Source of the DNA: Phenylobacterium sp.
GTDB taxonomy: Bacteria > Pseudomonadota > Alphaproteobacteria > Caulobacterales > Caulobacteraceae
NCBI RefSeq assembly: GCF_030698145.1
Contig: NZ_JAUYNW010000048.1
Coordinates: 1 to 51,391, forward strand
Direction: 5' to 3'
Length of the DNA: 51,391 bases
Part shown: piece after piece, positions 1-10,240 of the stretch
Layout of the letters: every line of letters begins with the position of its first letter
Numbering within the stretch: the stretch's first letter is position 1
The notes under the pieces: generated by a model
Told to the model about the DNA's origin: nothing
Seen by the model: the letters and a program-made list of their open reading frames with translations, nothing else
Database searches by the model: none
Made by a program: the position numbers and the translations under genes

Positions 1-51
1 CACGAACCCCGCCACTCGATCCCGAAGGTCAGAAGAGTAAGGACGCGCCAT
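1..51 (-). CDS. IS630-family transposase, N-terminal fragment (runs off window)
   Basis: Read on the minus strand from the ATG at 51, the first 17 codons give MARPYSSDLRDRVAGFV. This is the characteristic start of IS630-type transposases, which begin with MARPYS followed by an acidic/basic DLR-R-V stretch that leads into the helix-turn-helix. The rest of the gene lies beyond the left edge, so it cannot be seen whether it is intact. The DDE catalytic domain is not visible. The element lies just downstream of the uup stop codon, so it sits between genes rather than inside uup. Only 17 residues support the call, so the family is likely but the exact element is unknown. Confidence 0.6.
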   Translation of the reverse strand, partial: MARPYSSDLRDRVAGFV

Positions 52-80
52 GCAAGCTGGCCTCCTGCCCAGCCCACATC

Positions 81-119
81 TTGAATCATGATCCGCAGAC
101 AACCGGAATCCCGATTCAA
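81..119. repeat. Inverted repeat with three GANTC sites at IS630 end
   Basis: TTGAATC at 81-87 is mirrored by GATTCAA at 113-119, a perfect 7-bp inverted repeat. A second GAATC lies at 106-110. The segment is directly upstream of the transposase start at 51 on the minus strand, so it probably belongs to the terminal and promoter region of the element. All three sites (83-87, 106-110, 113-117) fit the CcrM methylation motif GANTC. Element boundaries and target duplication cannot be set from this window. Confidence 0.45.
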
Positions 120-136
120 TCAGCAGCGGTCAGGCT

Positions 137-1933
<1,797 letters not shown>

Positions 1934-1976
1934 GCGGGGAGGGACATAGCCGCGCGCGGCCCGCTTACCAAGCCCG

Positions 1977-4130
1977 TCAGTTTGGCTCGCGCTCGTCGCG
2001 ATAAGGTTCGGGGTCGCGGGGATAGGGTTCGGGGGCGTCCGGCACGGCGGCGGCGGGCGATTCGGGTTCAGGGGCGGCGGCCTGCGAGAACTCGTCGGCC
2101 AGGCTTCCGTAGAAGTCGTTGCGCGGGTCGTCCTGATATTCCACCGGCCCGCCGGGCTGGAGTTCGCCATCGCCGCCCTCGGGGTCGGGCAGCAGCCAGT
2201 CGAAGTCGCGGGCGGGCAGGGTCTCGTGAGCGACCAGCATGTAGCGCCGCCAGATCTCGGCGGCGACCTCGCCTCCCGTCACCCGGTTCATGGGCCGGTC
2301 GTCGTCGTTGCCCACCCAGACGCCAGCGGTCATGTCGGGGGTAAAGCCGATGAACCAGGCGTCGCGCCAGTTCTGGCTGGTGCCGGTCTTGCCCGCCGCC
2401 GGACGACCGATCGCCGCCCCCGTGCCCGTGCCCGCGGCGATCACCTTCATCATCATGCGCACCATCATGCTGGCGCGAGGCAGGTCGTAGACCGGGAGGG
2501 GCGAGGCGGTCTGGTGGCTGAACACCGGCTGTCCGCTCACCGTCTGAATCTCGTCGATCACATAGGGGGTGATGCGGTTCCCGGCCTGCTGGAATACTTG
2601 GTAGCCCGCAACCATCTGGATCAGGGGGACCTCGTAGGCGCCCAGCGCGACCGAGAGGTTGGGGTTGGCGGGAATGGTGGTCAGGCCGAACCGATTGGCC
2701 AGGTCGCCGATCGCCGCTGTGCCGGCCTCGTATCCCAGCTTCACAGCCACGGTGTTGATGGAGAGCGCCAGGGCCGTGCTGACGGTCACCGGACCACGAT
2801 AGCCGCCGCCATAGTTGCCGGGGCTCCAGTCGCCGTACCTCACCGGGCTGTCGATGCGGGTGTCGGACGGCAGCACGCCGTGCTCCAGGGCCGCAGCGTA
2901 GACGAACGGCTTGAAGGACGAGCCCGGCTGGCGCTTGGCCTGCACCGCGCGGTTGAAGACGCTCTGGCTGTAGTCGACGCCGCCCACCATCGTGCGTATC
3001 GCGCCGTGGTCGTCGATGGCCAGCAGGGCGCCCTGGCTGGGCCCGCCTCGGCCCTGGTTCGCCACGACCTGCCGCAGGGCGTGGGCGCCGGCCGCCTGCA
3101 GCTTTGGATCGATGGTCAGGCGCACCATCAGGTCCGGCGAGTTGGTCCCGACCAGGGCCAGGACCTCGTTAGTCGCATAGTCGAGGACGTAGCCGAAGTC
3201 GCCACCGTCCGACATCGCCTTGGAGCCGATCTTCGGGCGTTCGGCGAGCGCGGCCTGGAGCTGGGCGTCGGAGATCCAGCCCTCCTCGGCCATCCGCGCC
3301 AGGACCAGGCGCTGGCGCGCCACGGCCTTGTCCATGTTGCGATGCAGGGCCATCCGCGAAGGCGCCTTGGGCAGGGCCGCCAGCAGCGCGGCTTCCCCCA
3401 GGGTGAGCTGGCTGGCCGGCTTGTCGAAATAGGTGCGCGCGGCGCCGTCGAGGCCGAAGGTGTTGGCCCCGAAATAGATGCGGTTGAGGTAGAGCTCCAG
3501 CACCTCGTCCTTGCTGAGCATCGCTTCGAGGCGATAGGCGAGGGCTGCCTCCTGAATCTTGCGCCTCAGCGTCTGATCCGGGGTCAGGAACATGTTCTTG
3601 GTGATCTGCTGGGCCAGGGTCGAGCCGCCCTCGACGACGGCGCCGGCCTTCCAGTTGGCGTAGGCGGCGCGGCCGATGGCCCAGATGTCGACGGCGCCAT
3701 GCTGGTAGAAGCGCCGGTCCTCGGCCGCGAGGAAGGCGTAGGGCACGTGCTTGGGCAGGTCGGCGACGCGGACCCGATCGCCGTACTTCGGGCCTCGCGA
3801 GGCGATCAGGGCTCCAGTGCGGTCGAAGAACTTGATCGCCGGCGCCCGGTTGACCGCGTACAGACGCTCCCGCCCGGGCAGCCGCGGCAGGTCGGTCAGG
3901 AACACTTTCTGCAGGTAGTAGGCGCCGCCCGCGGCCGCCAGCCCCAGGGCCGCGAGCAGCGCGACCAGCAGCTTGACCAGCCATCCGCCGCGCCGGCGCG
4001 CCGGCTTGCCGCCCTTGCCTTTCCGCGCGGGGCGCGGCAGGTCGGCTCGGAACGGTTCGTCCGGGTCCGGCCCAGGCTCACGCCTTGGCCCCGGCCGCAG
4101 GCCGTCTGGTTGGTCGTTCGCGTCGGTCAC
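1977..4130 (-). CDS. Class A penicillin-binding protein (PBP1A-type transglycosylase/transpeptidase)
   Basis: This 717-residue bifunctional peptidoglycan synthase polymerises glycan strands and cross-links stem peptides in the periplasm. A basic, proline-rich cytoplasmic tail (about residues 1-48) precedes one membrane anchor (LLVALLAALGLAAAGG). The GT51 transglycosylase domain carries the catalytic Glu137 in AAEDRRFYQHG and the second motif GGSTLAQQITKN. The transpeptidase domain has the nucleophile Ser404 in SSFKPF, the SIN motif and KTGTS. The C-terminus is an acidic, Pro/Glu-rich tail of about 80 residues with no recognised domain. It is divergent from the Cys-cluster gene at 4178 with under 50 bases between starts. 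It is complete, with all catalytic motifs present. Confidence 0.94.
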   Translation of the reverse strand: MTDANDQPDGLRPGPRREPGPDPDEPFRADLPRPARKGKGGKPARRRGGWLVKLLVALLAALGLAAAGGAYYLQKVFLTDLPRLPGRERLYAVNRAPAIKFFDRTGALIASRGPKYGDRVRVADLPKHVPYAFLAAEDRRFYQHGAVDIWAIGRAAYANWKAGAVVEGGSTLAQQITKNMFLTPDQTLRRKIQEAALAYRLEAMLSKDEVLELYLNRIYFGANTFGLDGAARTYFDKPASQLTLGEAALLAALPKAPSRMALHRNMDKAVARQRLVLARMAEEGWISDAQLQAALAERPKIGSKAMSDGGDFGYVLDYATNEVLALVGTNSPDLMVRLTIDPKLQAAGAHALRQVVANQGRGGPSQGALLAIDDHGAIRTMVGGVDYSQSVFNRAVQAKRQPGSSFKPFVYAAALEHGVLPSDTRIDSPVRYGDWSPGNYGGGYRGPVTVSTALALSINTVAVKLGYEAGTAAIGDLANRFGLTTIPANPNLSVALGAYEVPLIQMVAGYQVFQQAGNRITPYVIDEIQTVSGQPVFSHQTASPLPVYDLPRASMMVRMMMKVIAAGTGTGAAIGRPAAGKTGTSQNWRDAWFIGFTPDMTAGVWVGNDDDRPMNRVTGGEVAAEIWRRYMLVAHETLPARDFDWLLPDPEGGDGELQPGGPVEYQDDPRNDFYGSLADEFSQAAAPEPESPAAAVPDAPEPYPRDPEPYRDEREPN

Positions 4131-4177
4131 GGATATTCTGGGCCGGTCGGGATCTTTGGATGCAGGACGCCCATAGC

Positions 4178-4642
4178 ATGGCTTCGAGACCTTTCTGGGA
4201 AACGAAAGCCCTCACGCATATGACCGTGCGCGAGTGGGAGAGCCTGTGCGACGGCTGCGGCCTGTGCTGCCTGGTGCGCTTCGAGGACGAGGAATCGGGC
4301 GAGGTGATCCCCACCCGCGTCCACTGCAAGCTGTTCGATTCCGATAAGTGCGCCTGCACCGACTACGCAAACCGCAAGCGCCATGTGCCCGACTGCATCA
4401 AGCTGACGCCGCACAATATCGATGCGCTGGCCTGGATGCCGCTCAGCTGCGCCTACCGGAGGATCAATGAGGGTCGAGGTTTGGCCGACTGGCATCCGCT
4501 GGTCTCGGGCGATCCTGAAACCGTGCACACCGCGGGCGTCTCCATCCGCGGTGAGACCATCAGCGAGGAGACCCTGGCCGATCCCGAGGACGCGATTGAT
4601 CACGCCGCCTGGGACCTCATGGAGGAGCGTGGCCGGGACTAG
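4178..4642 (+). CDS. YcgN-family cysteine-cluster protein (UPF0260, YkgJ-type)
   Basis: This 154-residue protein begins MASRPFWETK and continues WESLCDGCGLCC, closely following E. coli YcgN (FW-x-K-x-L, then EWESLCDGCGQCC). It has a Cys cluster at about residues 24, 27, 30 and 31, and more cysteines in KLFDSDKCACTDY and PDC. These are thought to bind a metal or Fe-S cluster. Later blocks DCIKLT, W-P-SCAYR and WHPL also match the family. The biochemical role of the family is unknown to me. The ATG at 4178 was chosen because it aligns with YcgN; an in-frame ATG at 4160 is possible. Its stop codon overlaps the stop of the convergent DUF805 gene through a shared CTAG. Confidence 0.88.
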   Translation: MASRPFWETKALTHMTVREWESLCDGCGLCCLVRFEDEESGEVIPTRVHCKLFDSDKCACTDYANRKRHVPDCIKLTPHNIDALAWMPLSCAYRRINEGRGLADWHPLVSGDPETVHTAGVSIRGETISEETLADPEDAIDHAAWDLMEERGRD

Positions 4643-5064
4643 TCGCCGTCGAAGGGTTCGGGTGGCGGGCCGAACCGGTTCTCGCGCACGGAGCCTGCCT
4701 TCGAGCCCACCCAGGCGAGGAAGCCCAGGGCGAACCCGATCCCGCAGGCCATCGGCACGGAGAAGCTGATCATGCGCAGGGGAGAGGCCGTTCCGGCGGT
4801 GTCGCCCAAGCCGAAGATCACACCGCCCAGGACCAGGGCCGCGGCCGGCGCCAGGGCCCACCAGCCGGAGCGATTGACATCGTGCAGCCGCTTCACAAGC
4901 AAGGCGGCTTGCGGATAGGCCCAGATGGCGTAGCCGATCAGGATCAGGACCAGGCCGCCGGTCAGGTACTGATAGGCGAGGAGCCCCAGGAACAGGCCGA
5001 TGGCGCCGATCCAGAAGGTCAGGCGCCCGATCCGTCCCGCCAGGGAAAACAGCACAGCAACCAT
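4639..5064 (-). CDS. DUF805 family membrane protein
   Basis: This 141-residue integral membrane protein has about four hydrophobic segments. It shows the DUF805 hallmarks: LFSLAGRIGRLTFW at the N-terminus, KRLHDVNRSGWWAL in the middle, and a C-terminal NRFGPPPEP. No catalytic function is established for the family, which is similar to E. coli YhaH/YhaI. The ATG at 5064 has a GAGG Shine-Dalgarno about 5 bases upstream. The reading frame remains open far upstream, but that part is the antisense of dnaJ. The last four bases of the gene overlap the stop of the YcgN-like gene. Confidence 0.88.
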   Translation of the reverse strand: MVAVLFSLAGRIGRLTFWIGAIGLFLGLLAYQYLTGGLVLILIGYAIWAYPQAALLVKRLHDVNRSGWWALAPAAALVLGGVIFGLGDTAGTASPLRMISFSVPMACGIGFALGFLAWVGSKAGSVRENRFGPPPEPFDGD

Positions 5065-5208
5065 CACGTCCTCACGAAACCGCAGGCCTGGACTCGGCCA
5101 GCGTCCATTTGATGTGTCATTTTTGCCACAACAGAGCTTGCGCCCCGCTGCAAACCGCCTAATTGAGGCGCTATACCTTCCCCCCACTTTCCATGAGGTT
5201 TCTTTCCC

Positions 5209-6120
5209 TTGGCGCGCGACCCGTATCAGGAACTGGGCGTATCTCGTGGCGCGAGCGCCGATGAGGTCCGCAAGGCGTTCCGCAAGCTCGCCAAGCAGCA
5301 CCACCCGGACACCAATCCAGGCAACAAGGCCGCCGAGGACCGGTTCAAGCAGGTCAGCGCGGCGTTCGACATCCTGGGCGATGTCGAGAAGCGCAAGAAG
5401 TTCGACGCCGGCGAGATCGACGCCGACGGGCGCGAGACCATGCGCGGGTTCGGCGGCGGCGGCGGCGGCCCGTGGGGCCAGCCGGGCGGCGGCGGTCGCG
5501 GACCTGACGGGATGGAAGGCGGTGACCTGGGCGACCTGTTCAGCGAGATCCTGGGGCGTCGCGGCCAGGGTGGCGCCGGCTTCGGCGGCTTCTCTCAACG
5601 CGGCGCCGACGTGCGCGCCAAGCTCGATATCGATCTGGAAGAGACCATCCACGGTTCCAAGAAGCGCATCGCCTTCTCGGACGGCCGCACGATCGACGTC
5701 ACCATTCCCAAGGGCGCGGAGGAAGGCCAGACCCTGCGCCTGAAGGGGCAGGGCTCGCCGGGCCGCGCCGGGCCGGGCGACGCCTTCATCGAGCTCACCG
5801 TGAAACCCCACCCGGTGTTCCGCCGCGAGGGCGCGGCCCTGGTGATGGACCTGGCGGTCAGCATCCCTGACGCCGTGCTGGGCGGGAAGGTCGAGGCGCC
5901 GACCCCCGACGGCCCGGTCTCGCTCACCATTCCCAAAGGCGCCAACAGCGGCCAATCCCTGCGGCTGAAGGGCCGGGGCCTGTCAGACGCGCGCGGTAAG
6001 CGTGGCGACCTGCTGGGCCGGATCGTCCTGATGATGCCGGACAAGACCGACCCCGAGCTCGAGGCCTTCGCCGAACGCTGGCGCAAGGAGCGGCCGTACA
6101 CGCCGCGACGAAAGGGATAG
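5209..6120 (+). CDS. DnaJ-domain co-chaperone (CbpA/class II type)
   Basis: This 303-residue J-domain protein would stimulate a DnaK-type Hsp70. The N-terminal J domain (residues 1-65) carries the essential HPD at 32-34. A Gly-rich linker (about 80-125) follows. Two beta-barrel substrate-binding modules come next, with the repeated DVTIPKGAEEGQTLRLKGQG and SLTIPKGANSGQSLRLKGRG segments typical of DnaJ_C. The four-Cys zinc domain of class I DnaJ is absent, so this is a CbpA-like protein rather than the main DnaJ. The start is TTG at 5209; no in-frame ATG lies nearby and MARDPYQELGV matches the family start. It is divergent from the DUF805 gene across 144 bases. Confidence 0.92.
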   Translation: MARDPYQELGVSRGASADEVRKAFRKLAKQHHPDTNPGNKAAEDRFKQVSAAFDILGDVEKRKKFDAGEIDADGRETMRGFGGGGGGPWGQPGGGGRGPDGMEGGDLGDLFSEILGRRGQGGAGFGGFSQRGADVRAKLDIDLEETIHGSKKRIAFSDGRTIDVTIPKGAEEGQTLRLKGQGSPGRAGPGDAFIELTVKPHPVFRREGAALVMDLAVSIPDAVLGGKVEAPTPDGPVSLTIPKGANSGQSLRLKGRGLSDARGKRGDLLGRIVLMMPDKTDPELEAFAERWRKERPYTPRRKG

Positions 6121-6208
6121 GCCTTCCGCGGCGTGACAGACCGCCGCAACCTCTTCATAAACCTGCCATTCAGGCCCGGTTCAGTGATCGGGCGGTAGAT
6201 CGAGCGCC

Positions 6209-6544
6209 ATGAAGCGTCTGTTCGTCATCGCCGCCCTGCTGGCCGCGACCCCTCTCGGAGCGGCTGCTCAGCCTGCGCCGGACTATGGCCGTCCGTCCTA
6301 TGGCGGCGGCCGTGGGGACCAGGACGCCGCGCGAGCCGCCGTCCGTGGAGGCCGTCAGGCGCCGCTGGCCCAGGTCATCGCCATGATCGCCTCGCGCACG
6401 CCGGGCCGCCAGCTGAACACCACCCAGGGCGAAATCGGCGGCCGGCCCGTCTATTTCGTCCAATGGCAGACCAATGACGGCCGGGTCATCATCTTCATCG
6501 TCGACGCCCAGAGCGGCGCGATAATCTCCCGCCAAGGCGGCTAA
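6209..6544 (+). CDS. Secreted PepSY-domain protein
   Basis: This 111-residue protein has a clear signal peptide (MKRLFVIAALLAATPLGAAAQ). A short Gly/Tyr/Arg-rich stretch follows, then one PepSY module: PLAQVIAMIASRTPG, a GGRPVYFVQW strand and a closing FIVDAQSGAI. PepSY modules are periplasmic domains often seen next to two-component systems and proteases. The gene ends 10 bases before an OmpR-type regulator and its kinase, so the three probably form an operon and the PepSY protein may be a sensor accessory. That role is inferred from position only. Confidence 0.8.
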   Translation: MKRLFVIAALLAATPLGAAAQPAPDYGRPSYGGGRGDQDAARAAVRGGRQAPLAQVIAMIASRTPGRQLNTTQGEIGGRPVYFVQWQTNDGRVIIFIVDAQSGAIISRQGG

Positions 6545-6554
6545 GGGGCTTCCC

Positions 6555-7241
6555 ATGCGCATCCTGCTGGTCGAGGACGATCCTGACCTGTCGCGGCAAC
6601 TGAAGGCCGCGCTCGGCGACGCCGGCTACGCGGTGGACCACGCGCCGGACGGGGAGGAGGCCCAGTTCCTGGGCGAGACCGAGCCTTATGACGCGGTGAT
6701 CCTGGACCTCGGTCTGCCCAAGGTGGACGGGGTCTCGGTGCTGGAGCGCTGGCGGCGCGGCAGCATGGCCGCGCCGGTGCTGATCCTCACCGCCCGTGGC
6801 GCCTGGAGCGAGAAGGTCGCGGGCTTCGACGCCGGCGCTGACGACTATCTGACCAAGCCGTTCCACACCGAGGAGTTGCTGGCGCGGTTGCGCGCCCTGC
6901 TGCGCCGCTCGGCCGGCCACGCGGCGCCCAGCCTGTCGATCGGCGGACTGCGGCTGGATCCCCGCGCCGCGCGGGCCACGGTGAACGGCGAACCGCTGCG
7001 GCTCACCTCGCTGGAATACCGCCTTCTGCACTATCTGATGATGCATCAGGGCCGGGTGATCAGCCGCACCGAGCTGGTCGAACACCTGTACGATCAGGAC
7101 TTCGATCGCGACTCCAACACCATCGAGGTGTTCATCGGCCGGGTCCGCAAGAAGATCGGCGCGGACCGCATCGAGACCGTGCGCGGCCTGGGCTACCGTC
7201 TGACCGCGCCCGCCGAGGAATTGGGCGGCGCCGCCACGTGA
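6555..7241 (+). CDS. OmpR/PhoP-family response regulator
   Basis: This 228-residue two-domain regulator has an N-terminal receiver (residues 1-115) with acidic pocket EDD at 7-9, phospho-acceptor Asp51 in VILDLGLPKVDG, the TAR switch and Lys in LTKPFH. The C-terminal winged-helix DNA-binding domain (about 125-220) has LTSLEYRLLHYLM, SRTELVEHLY and the recognition segment SNTIEVFIGRVRKKIG, ending GYRL. The GTG start of the kinase overlaps its stop (GTGA). The pair resembles PhoP/PhoQ-type systems in domain order and kinase H-box, but the signal is not readable from sequence. An AAGGGG Shine-Dalgarno precedes the ATG. Confidence 0.93.
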   Translation: MRILLVEDDPDLSRQLKAALGDAGYAVDHAPDGEEAQFLGETEPYDAVILDLGLPKVDGVSVLERWRRGSMAAPVLILTARGAWSEKVAGFDAGADDYLTKPFHTEELLARLRALLRRSAGHAAPSLSIGGLRLDPRAARATVNGEPLRLTSLEYRLLHYLMMHQGRVISRTELVEHLYDQDFDRDSNTIEVFIGRVRKKIGADRIETVRGLGYRLTAPAEELGGAAT

Positions 7242-8626
7242 CCCTGGAGGCGTTGAGACGTCCCTCCCTCGTCCGGCGGCTGGTGATCCTGGCGGCCGGA
7301 TGGACGCTCGCGGTCCTGCTCGTCTCGGCCATCGTGCTGGCCCTGCTGTTCCAGCAGGCGGCGATCCGCCGGTTCGACCAGGGTCTTGCCGAACTCATCG
7401 ATAACCTCACCGCCGGCACCTCGATCGACGACGGCGGGCAGGTGATCGCTCCGGCCCTGACCGACCTGCGGGCCCTGCGGGCGTTCTCCGGAAAGTACTG
7501 GCAGATCGCCGAGCCGACGCCGCAAGGCGGCCTGCGCGTGCTGGTCCGCTCGCGGTCCCTCTGGGACTCCGAGTTGAAGGCGCCGCCGGGCATCGGAGGC
7601 CAGCTCAGCGCCCACCCCGGGCAGCCGGTCTCCTATGACACCCGCGATCCGCTGGACCAGCCGCTGCGGGCCATGGCCACCCAGGTCAAGCTGCCCAACC
7701 GCGCTGCCCCGGTGATCTTCATGGCCGCCGAGGACCGCGGCCCGGTCGACCGCGACGTGCGCAACTTCATCACCGCCACGGCTGTGGTCTTCGTCTTGTT
7801 GGGCGTCGGCATGGTGGCCGCCGTCGTGATCCAGGTCCGGGTGGGCCTCAATCCCCTGTTTGCCCTGCGCCGCGAGGTCGCTTCGGTGCGCCGGGGCAAG
7901 GCCGAGCGAGTGGTGCGGGTCTATCCCACGGAGCTGTCGCCGCTGGCTGACGAACTCAACGCCCTGATGGCCCACAACCAGGAGGTCGTGGAGCGCCAGC
8001 GAACCCACGTCGGCAACCTGGCCCATGCGCTCAAGACCCCGCTCTCGGTGATGCTGACCGAGGCCCGCCAGTCCAAGGGACCGCTGGCCGATGTCGTCGA
8101 AGAGCAGGCTGAGGCCATGCATCAGCAGGTCGACCACCACCTGCGTCGCGCCCGCGCCGCAGCCCGAACCCAGGGTTCGGGGGAACGCACGTCGGTCGCC
8201 GATGTGCTGGACGAATTGTCGCGCACCCTGGAGCGCATCTTCCTAGACAAGGGGGTGGAGATCGACTGGGACGCGCCCGACGACCTCTTCTTCCTGGGCG
8301 AACGCCAGGACCTGCTGGAGCTGGCGGGCAACGCCATGGAGAACGCCGGCAAGTGGTGCAGAACCAGGGTCCGGATCCGCACCGCGCCGGTTTCTCCTGA
8401 GCGCTTCAGGCTTTCCATCGAGGACGACGGACCGGGTCTGACCCCTGAAGAGCGTGAGGAAGTGATCCGGCGCGGCGCGCGGCTGGACGAGAGCGCGCCG
8501 GGATCGGGCCTTGGCCTCTCCATTATCGACGAGCTGGCGCGGGCCTACGGCGGCTCGCTCAAGTTGGGCCAGGCGCGCTTGGGCGGGCTCTTGGTCGAGT
8601 TGGATCTGCCGCGCGCTGAAGCTTGA
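7238..8626 (+). CDS. Membrane sensor histidine kinase (PhoQ-like)
   Basis: This 462-residue inner-membrane kinase is the partner of the upstream regulator. It has an N-terminal membrane helix (about 14-36), a periplasmic segment of about 130 residues, and a second helix (TAVVFVLLGVGMVAAVVIQV). The cytoplasmic kinase core follows, with phospho-accepting His263 in GNLAHALKTPLSVML. The ATPase domain shows N-box NAMENAGKWC, DDGPGL and GSGLGLSI. The HALKTPL H-box and the variant N-box (NAMENAGKW in place of NLLDNA) are typical of PhoQ-group kinases. The GTG start at 7238 is translationally coupled to the regulator. The sensed signal is unknown. Confidence 0.92.
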   Translation: MTLEALRRPSLVRRLVILAAGWTLAVLLVSAIVLALLFQQAAIRRFDQGLAELIDNLTAGTSIDDGGQVIAPALTDLRALRAFSGKYWQIAEPTPQGGLRVLVRSRSLWDSELKAPPGIGGQLSAHPGQPVSYDTRDPLDQPLRAMATQVKLPNRAAPVIFMAAEDRGPVDRDVRNFITATAVVFVLLGVGMVAAVVIQVRVGLNPLFALRREVASVRRGKAERVVRVYPTELSPLADELNALMAHNQEVVERQRTHVGNLAHALKTPLSVMLTEARQSKGPLADVVEEQAEAMHQQVDHHLRRARAAARTQGSGERTSVADVLDELSRTLERIFLDKGVEIDWDAPDDLFFLGERQDLLELAGNAMENAGKWCRTRVRIRTAPVSPERFRLSIEDDGPGLTPEEREEVIRRGARLDESAPGSGLGLSIIDELARAYGGSLKLGQARLGGLLVELDLPRAEA

Positions 8627-8710
8627 ATTCGCTTGGTTTTCGGAAAGCCTTAACCGGCGACAAGCATGATGCTCCGCGCGCGCCTGTCGGCAGCGCCTGG
8701 AGCTTCCCCG

Positions 8711-10108
8711 ATGGCCGGCTTGCCCGACGCCAAGATCAACATCATCCGCAACCTCGTCGAGCACGCCCCCGACAAGGTGGTCACCGGTCTGCACAACGCC
8801 CTGGCCGCAGCCGAGGGCGACACCGCCCTGGCCGGCGTGCGCCGGGTGGTCGAGGCCGAGGTGGCTGACCGCAACCTGCGCAACCGGGTCCTGGAGCCCA
8901 TAGCGCCCCTGTTCGCGGGCGACCCGGCCGACAAGTCCCGCATCGTCTTTCCAAAGGCGGCGCTGGCCCTGCTCTGGCGCGGCCTGAAGGCCCAGGCGGC
9001 GGTCGAGACCGCGCGGGCCGCGCGAGCGCTCGACGAATATCGTCCCGGCGACAGCTCCACCGAACCGTTCGACCTCCTGGCGCTGATGGCCGCCGACGGC
9101 CTGCGGGCGGCCGAGCAGCGCGACTTCATCGCCGCCATCGCCGCCATCGAACAGGCGCGCCCGGGCGGAACTCAGCAGATGCTGGCCTGCCTGGCCTTGG
9201 GTCCGGTGGTGCGCCAGGCGACCCTACGGTTGCCGGAATGGATCGGCCGGTTCACTGAGGAGCACGCGGCTGCGGCCCGGGTGGCCTACAAGGACGCCAT
9301 CCTCGAAGCCGACGACGCAGGTCCGCGCTTCTTCGAAATGCTGGCCGCCCAACTCGCCGAGCCGTGGATGATCCTGCGCGTGGTCTCGGCGGTCATGGAC
9401 CGCCCGACCGAAAGCTACCTGGCGGGTTCGGAACTGGCGGTGTTCGCTGTTCGCCTGATGGAGAACATCGACGCCAACCTGAAGCGCGTCGCCGACTTCG
9501 ACCTGAACAGCGGCGTGCCGGGCGGGCTCGCCGCCGCCGCGACGGTCGAGACCCTGACCCATCAGATCACCGAGATCGAAAGCTCGATCGAGCTGTCGCG
9601 GGAGAGCGGCTGGGGCCTGCGGGTCCAGAAGCAGAAGCAGACCCTGGCCGCGGTGGTCGAGGGTCGGCTACGCGAATTGGACAAGGTGCTGGGCCAGGCC
9701 CTTCCCAATCACAAGGTACGCGTGGCGCGAACGATGCGCACGGAACCGCGCCTGACCCTCGCACCCGACCTGAAGCTGGTCGACCGTTGCCGCACCCTGC
9801 TGGCTTTCGCCGAAGCCATCCGGCCCAGCGCCAACTATGGCGGCTTCGCCTCCACCCGCGCCAAGGTCATGGAGCAGGCGGGCGAGACGCTGGACAACTA
9901 TGTCGAGGAAGTCTTGTCGCTGGTCCGCGACGACGAGGTTCCCGACCGCGAGATCGCCGCGCGCTTCCTGCAGATCGCCGCCGAGTTCGCCGCGCCGATC
10001 CACGAACCCCGGGCCGGCGACATCGTGCGCCGTCGCGCCGCCACGGCCTTCGGCGCCAGGAAACCTCCGCCGCCGACCTATGCCGACGACCCGGCCAAGC
10101 CGGTCTAG
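8711..10108 (+). CDS. Conserved helical protein of unknown function
   Basis: This 465-residue soluble protein is predicted almost entirely alpha-helical, with no signal peptide, membrane segment or motif that I recognise. It is rich in Ala, Leu, Glu and Arg and contains a likely coiled stretch (HQITEIESSIELSRESGWGL then QKQKQTLAAVVEGRLRELDK). A run of acidic residues lies near the C-terminus (VEEVLSLVRDDEVPD). The ATG at 8711 was preferred because GGAG sits 8 bases upstream; in-frame ATGs at 8666 and 8669 lack a good site. It lies between a two-component operon and the ccm genes on the same strand. The stop codon TAG is made by the first bases of the palindromic repeat that follows. No function can be assigned. 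Confidence 0.75.
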   Translation: MAGLPDAKINIIRNLVEHAPDKVVTGLHNALAAAEGDTALAGVRRVVEAEVADRNLRNRVLEPIAPLFAGDPADKSRIVFPKAALALLWRGLKAQAAVETARAARALDEYRPGDSSTEPFDLLALMAADGLRAAEQRDFIAAIAAIEQARPGGTQQMLACLALGPVVRQATLRLPEWIGRFTEEHAAAARVAYKDAILEADDAGPRFFEMLAAQLAEPWMILRVVSAVMDRPTESYLAGSELAVFAVRLMENIDANLKRVADFDLNSGVPGGLAAAATVETLTHQITEIESSIELSRESGWGLRVQKQKQTLAAVVEGRLRELDKVLGQALPNHKVRVARTMRTEPRLTLAPDLKLVDRCRTLLAFAEAIRPSANYGGFASTRAKVMEQAGETLDNYVEEVLSLVRDDEVPDREIAARFLQIAAEFAAPIHEPRAGDIVRRRAATAFGARKPPPPTYADDPAKPV

Positions 10109-10209
10109 AGCGCACTCGCGCCGATGAAATCGGAGCGCGCTCTAAACATCTGAAGGGTCGCTCCTTCTGGCGTCGAACCGGCGCCCACTTCGCCGCAAGG
10201 CGCTCTAGA
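10104..10209. repeat. Short interspersed palindromic repeat element
   Basis: A 106-bp segment is bounded by TCTAGAGCGC (10104-10113) and its exact reverse complement GCGCTCTAGA (10200-10209). Inside, GCGCTCTAAA at about 10135-10144 forms a second, near-perfect partner for the left arm. CCGAT-GAA-ATCGG makes a small inner hairpin. Such TCTAGAGCGC-type palindromes recur in alphaproteobacterial intergenic regions (from memory). It fills most of the gap between the unknown helical gene and ccmI, and its left arm supplies the TAG stop of the former. No second copy was seen in this window. Confidence 0.6.
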
Positions 10210-10240
10210 ACCCGTCGATCGTTTCAGATAAACGCGCAGC

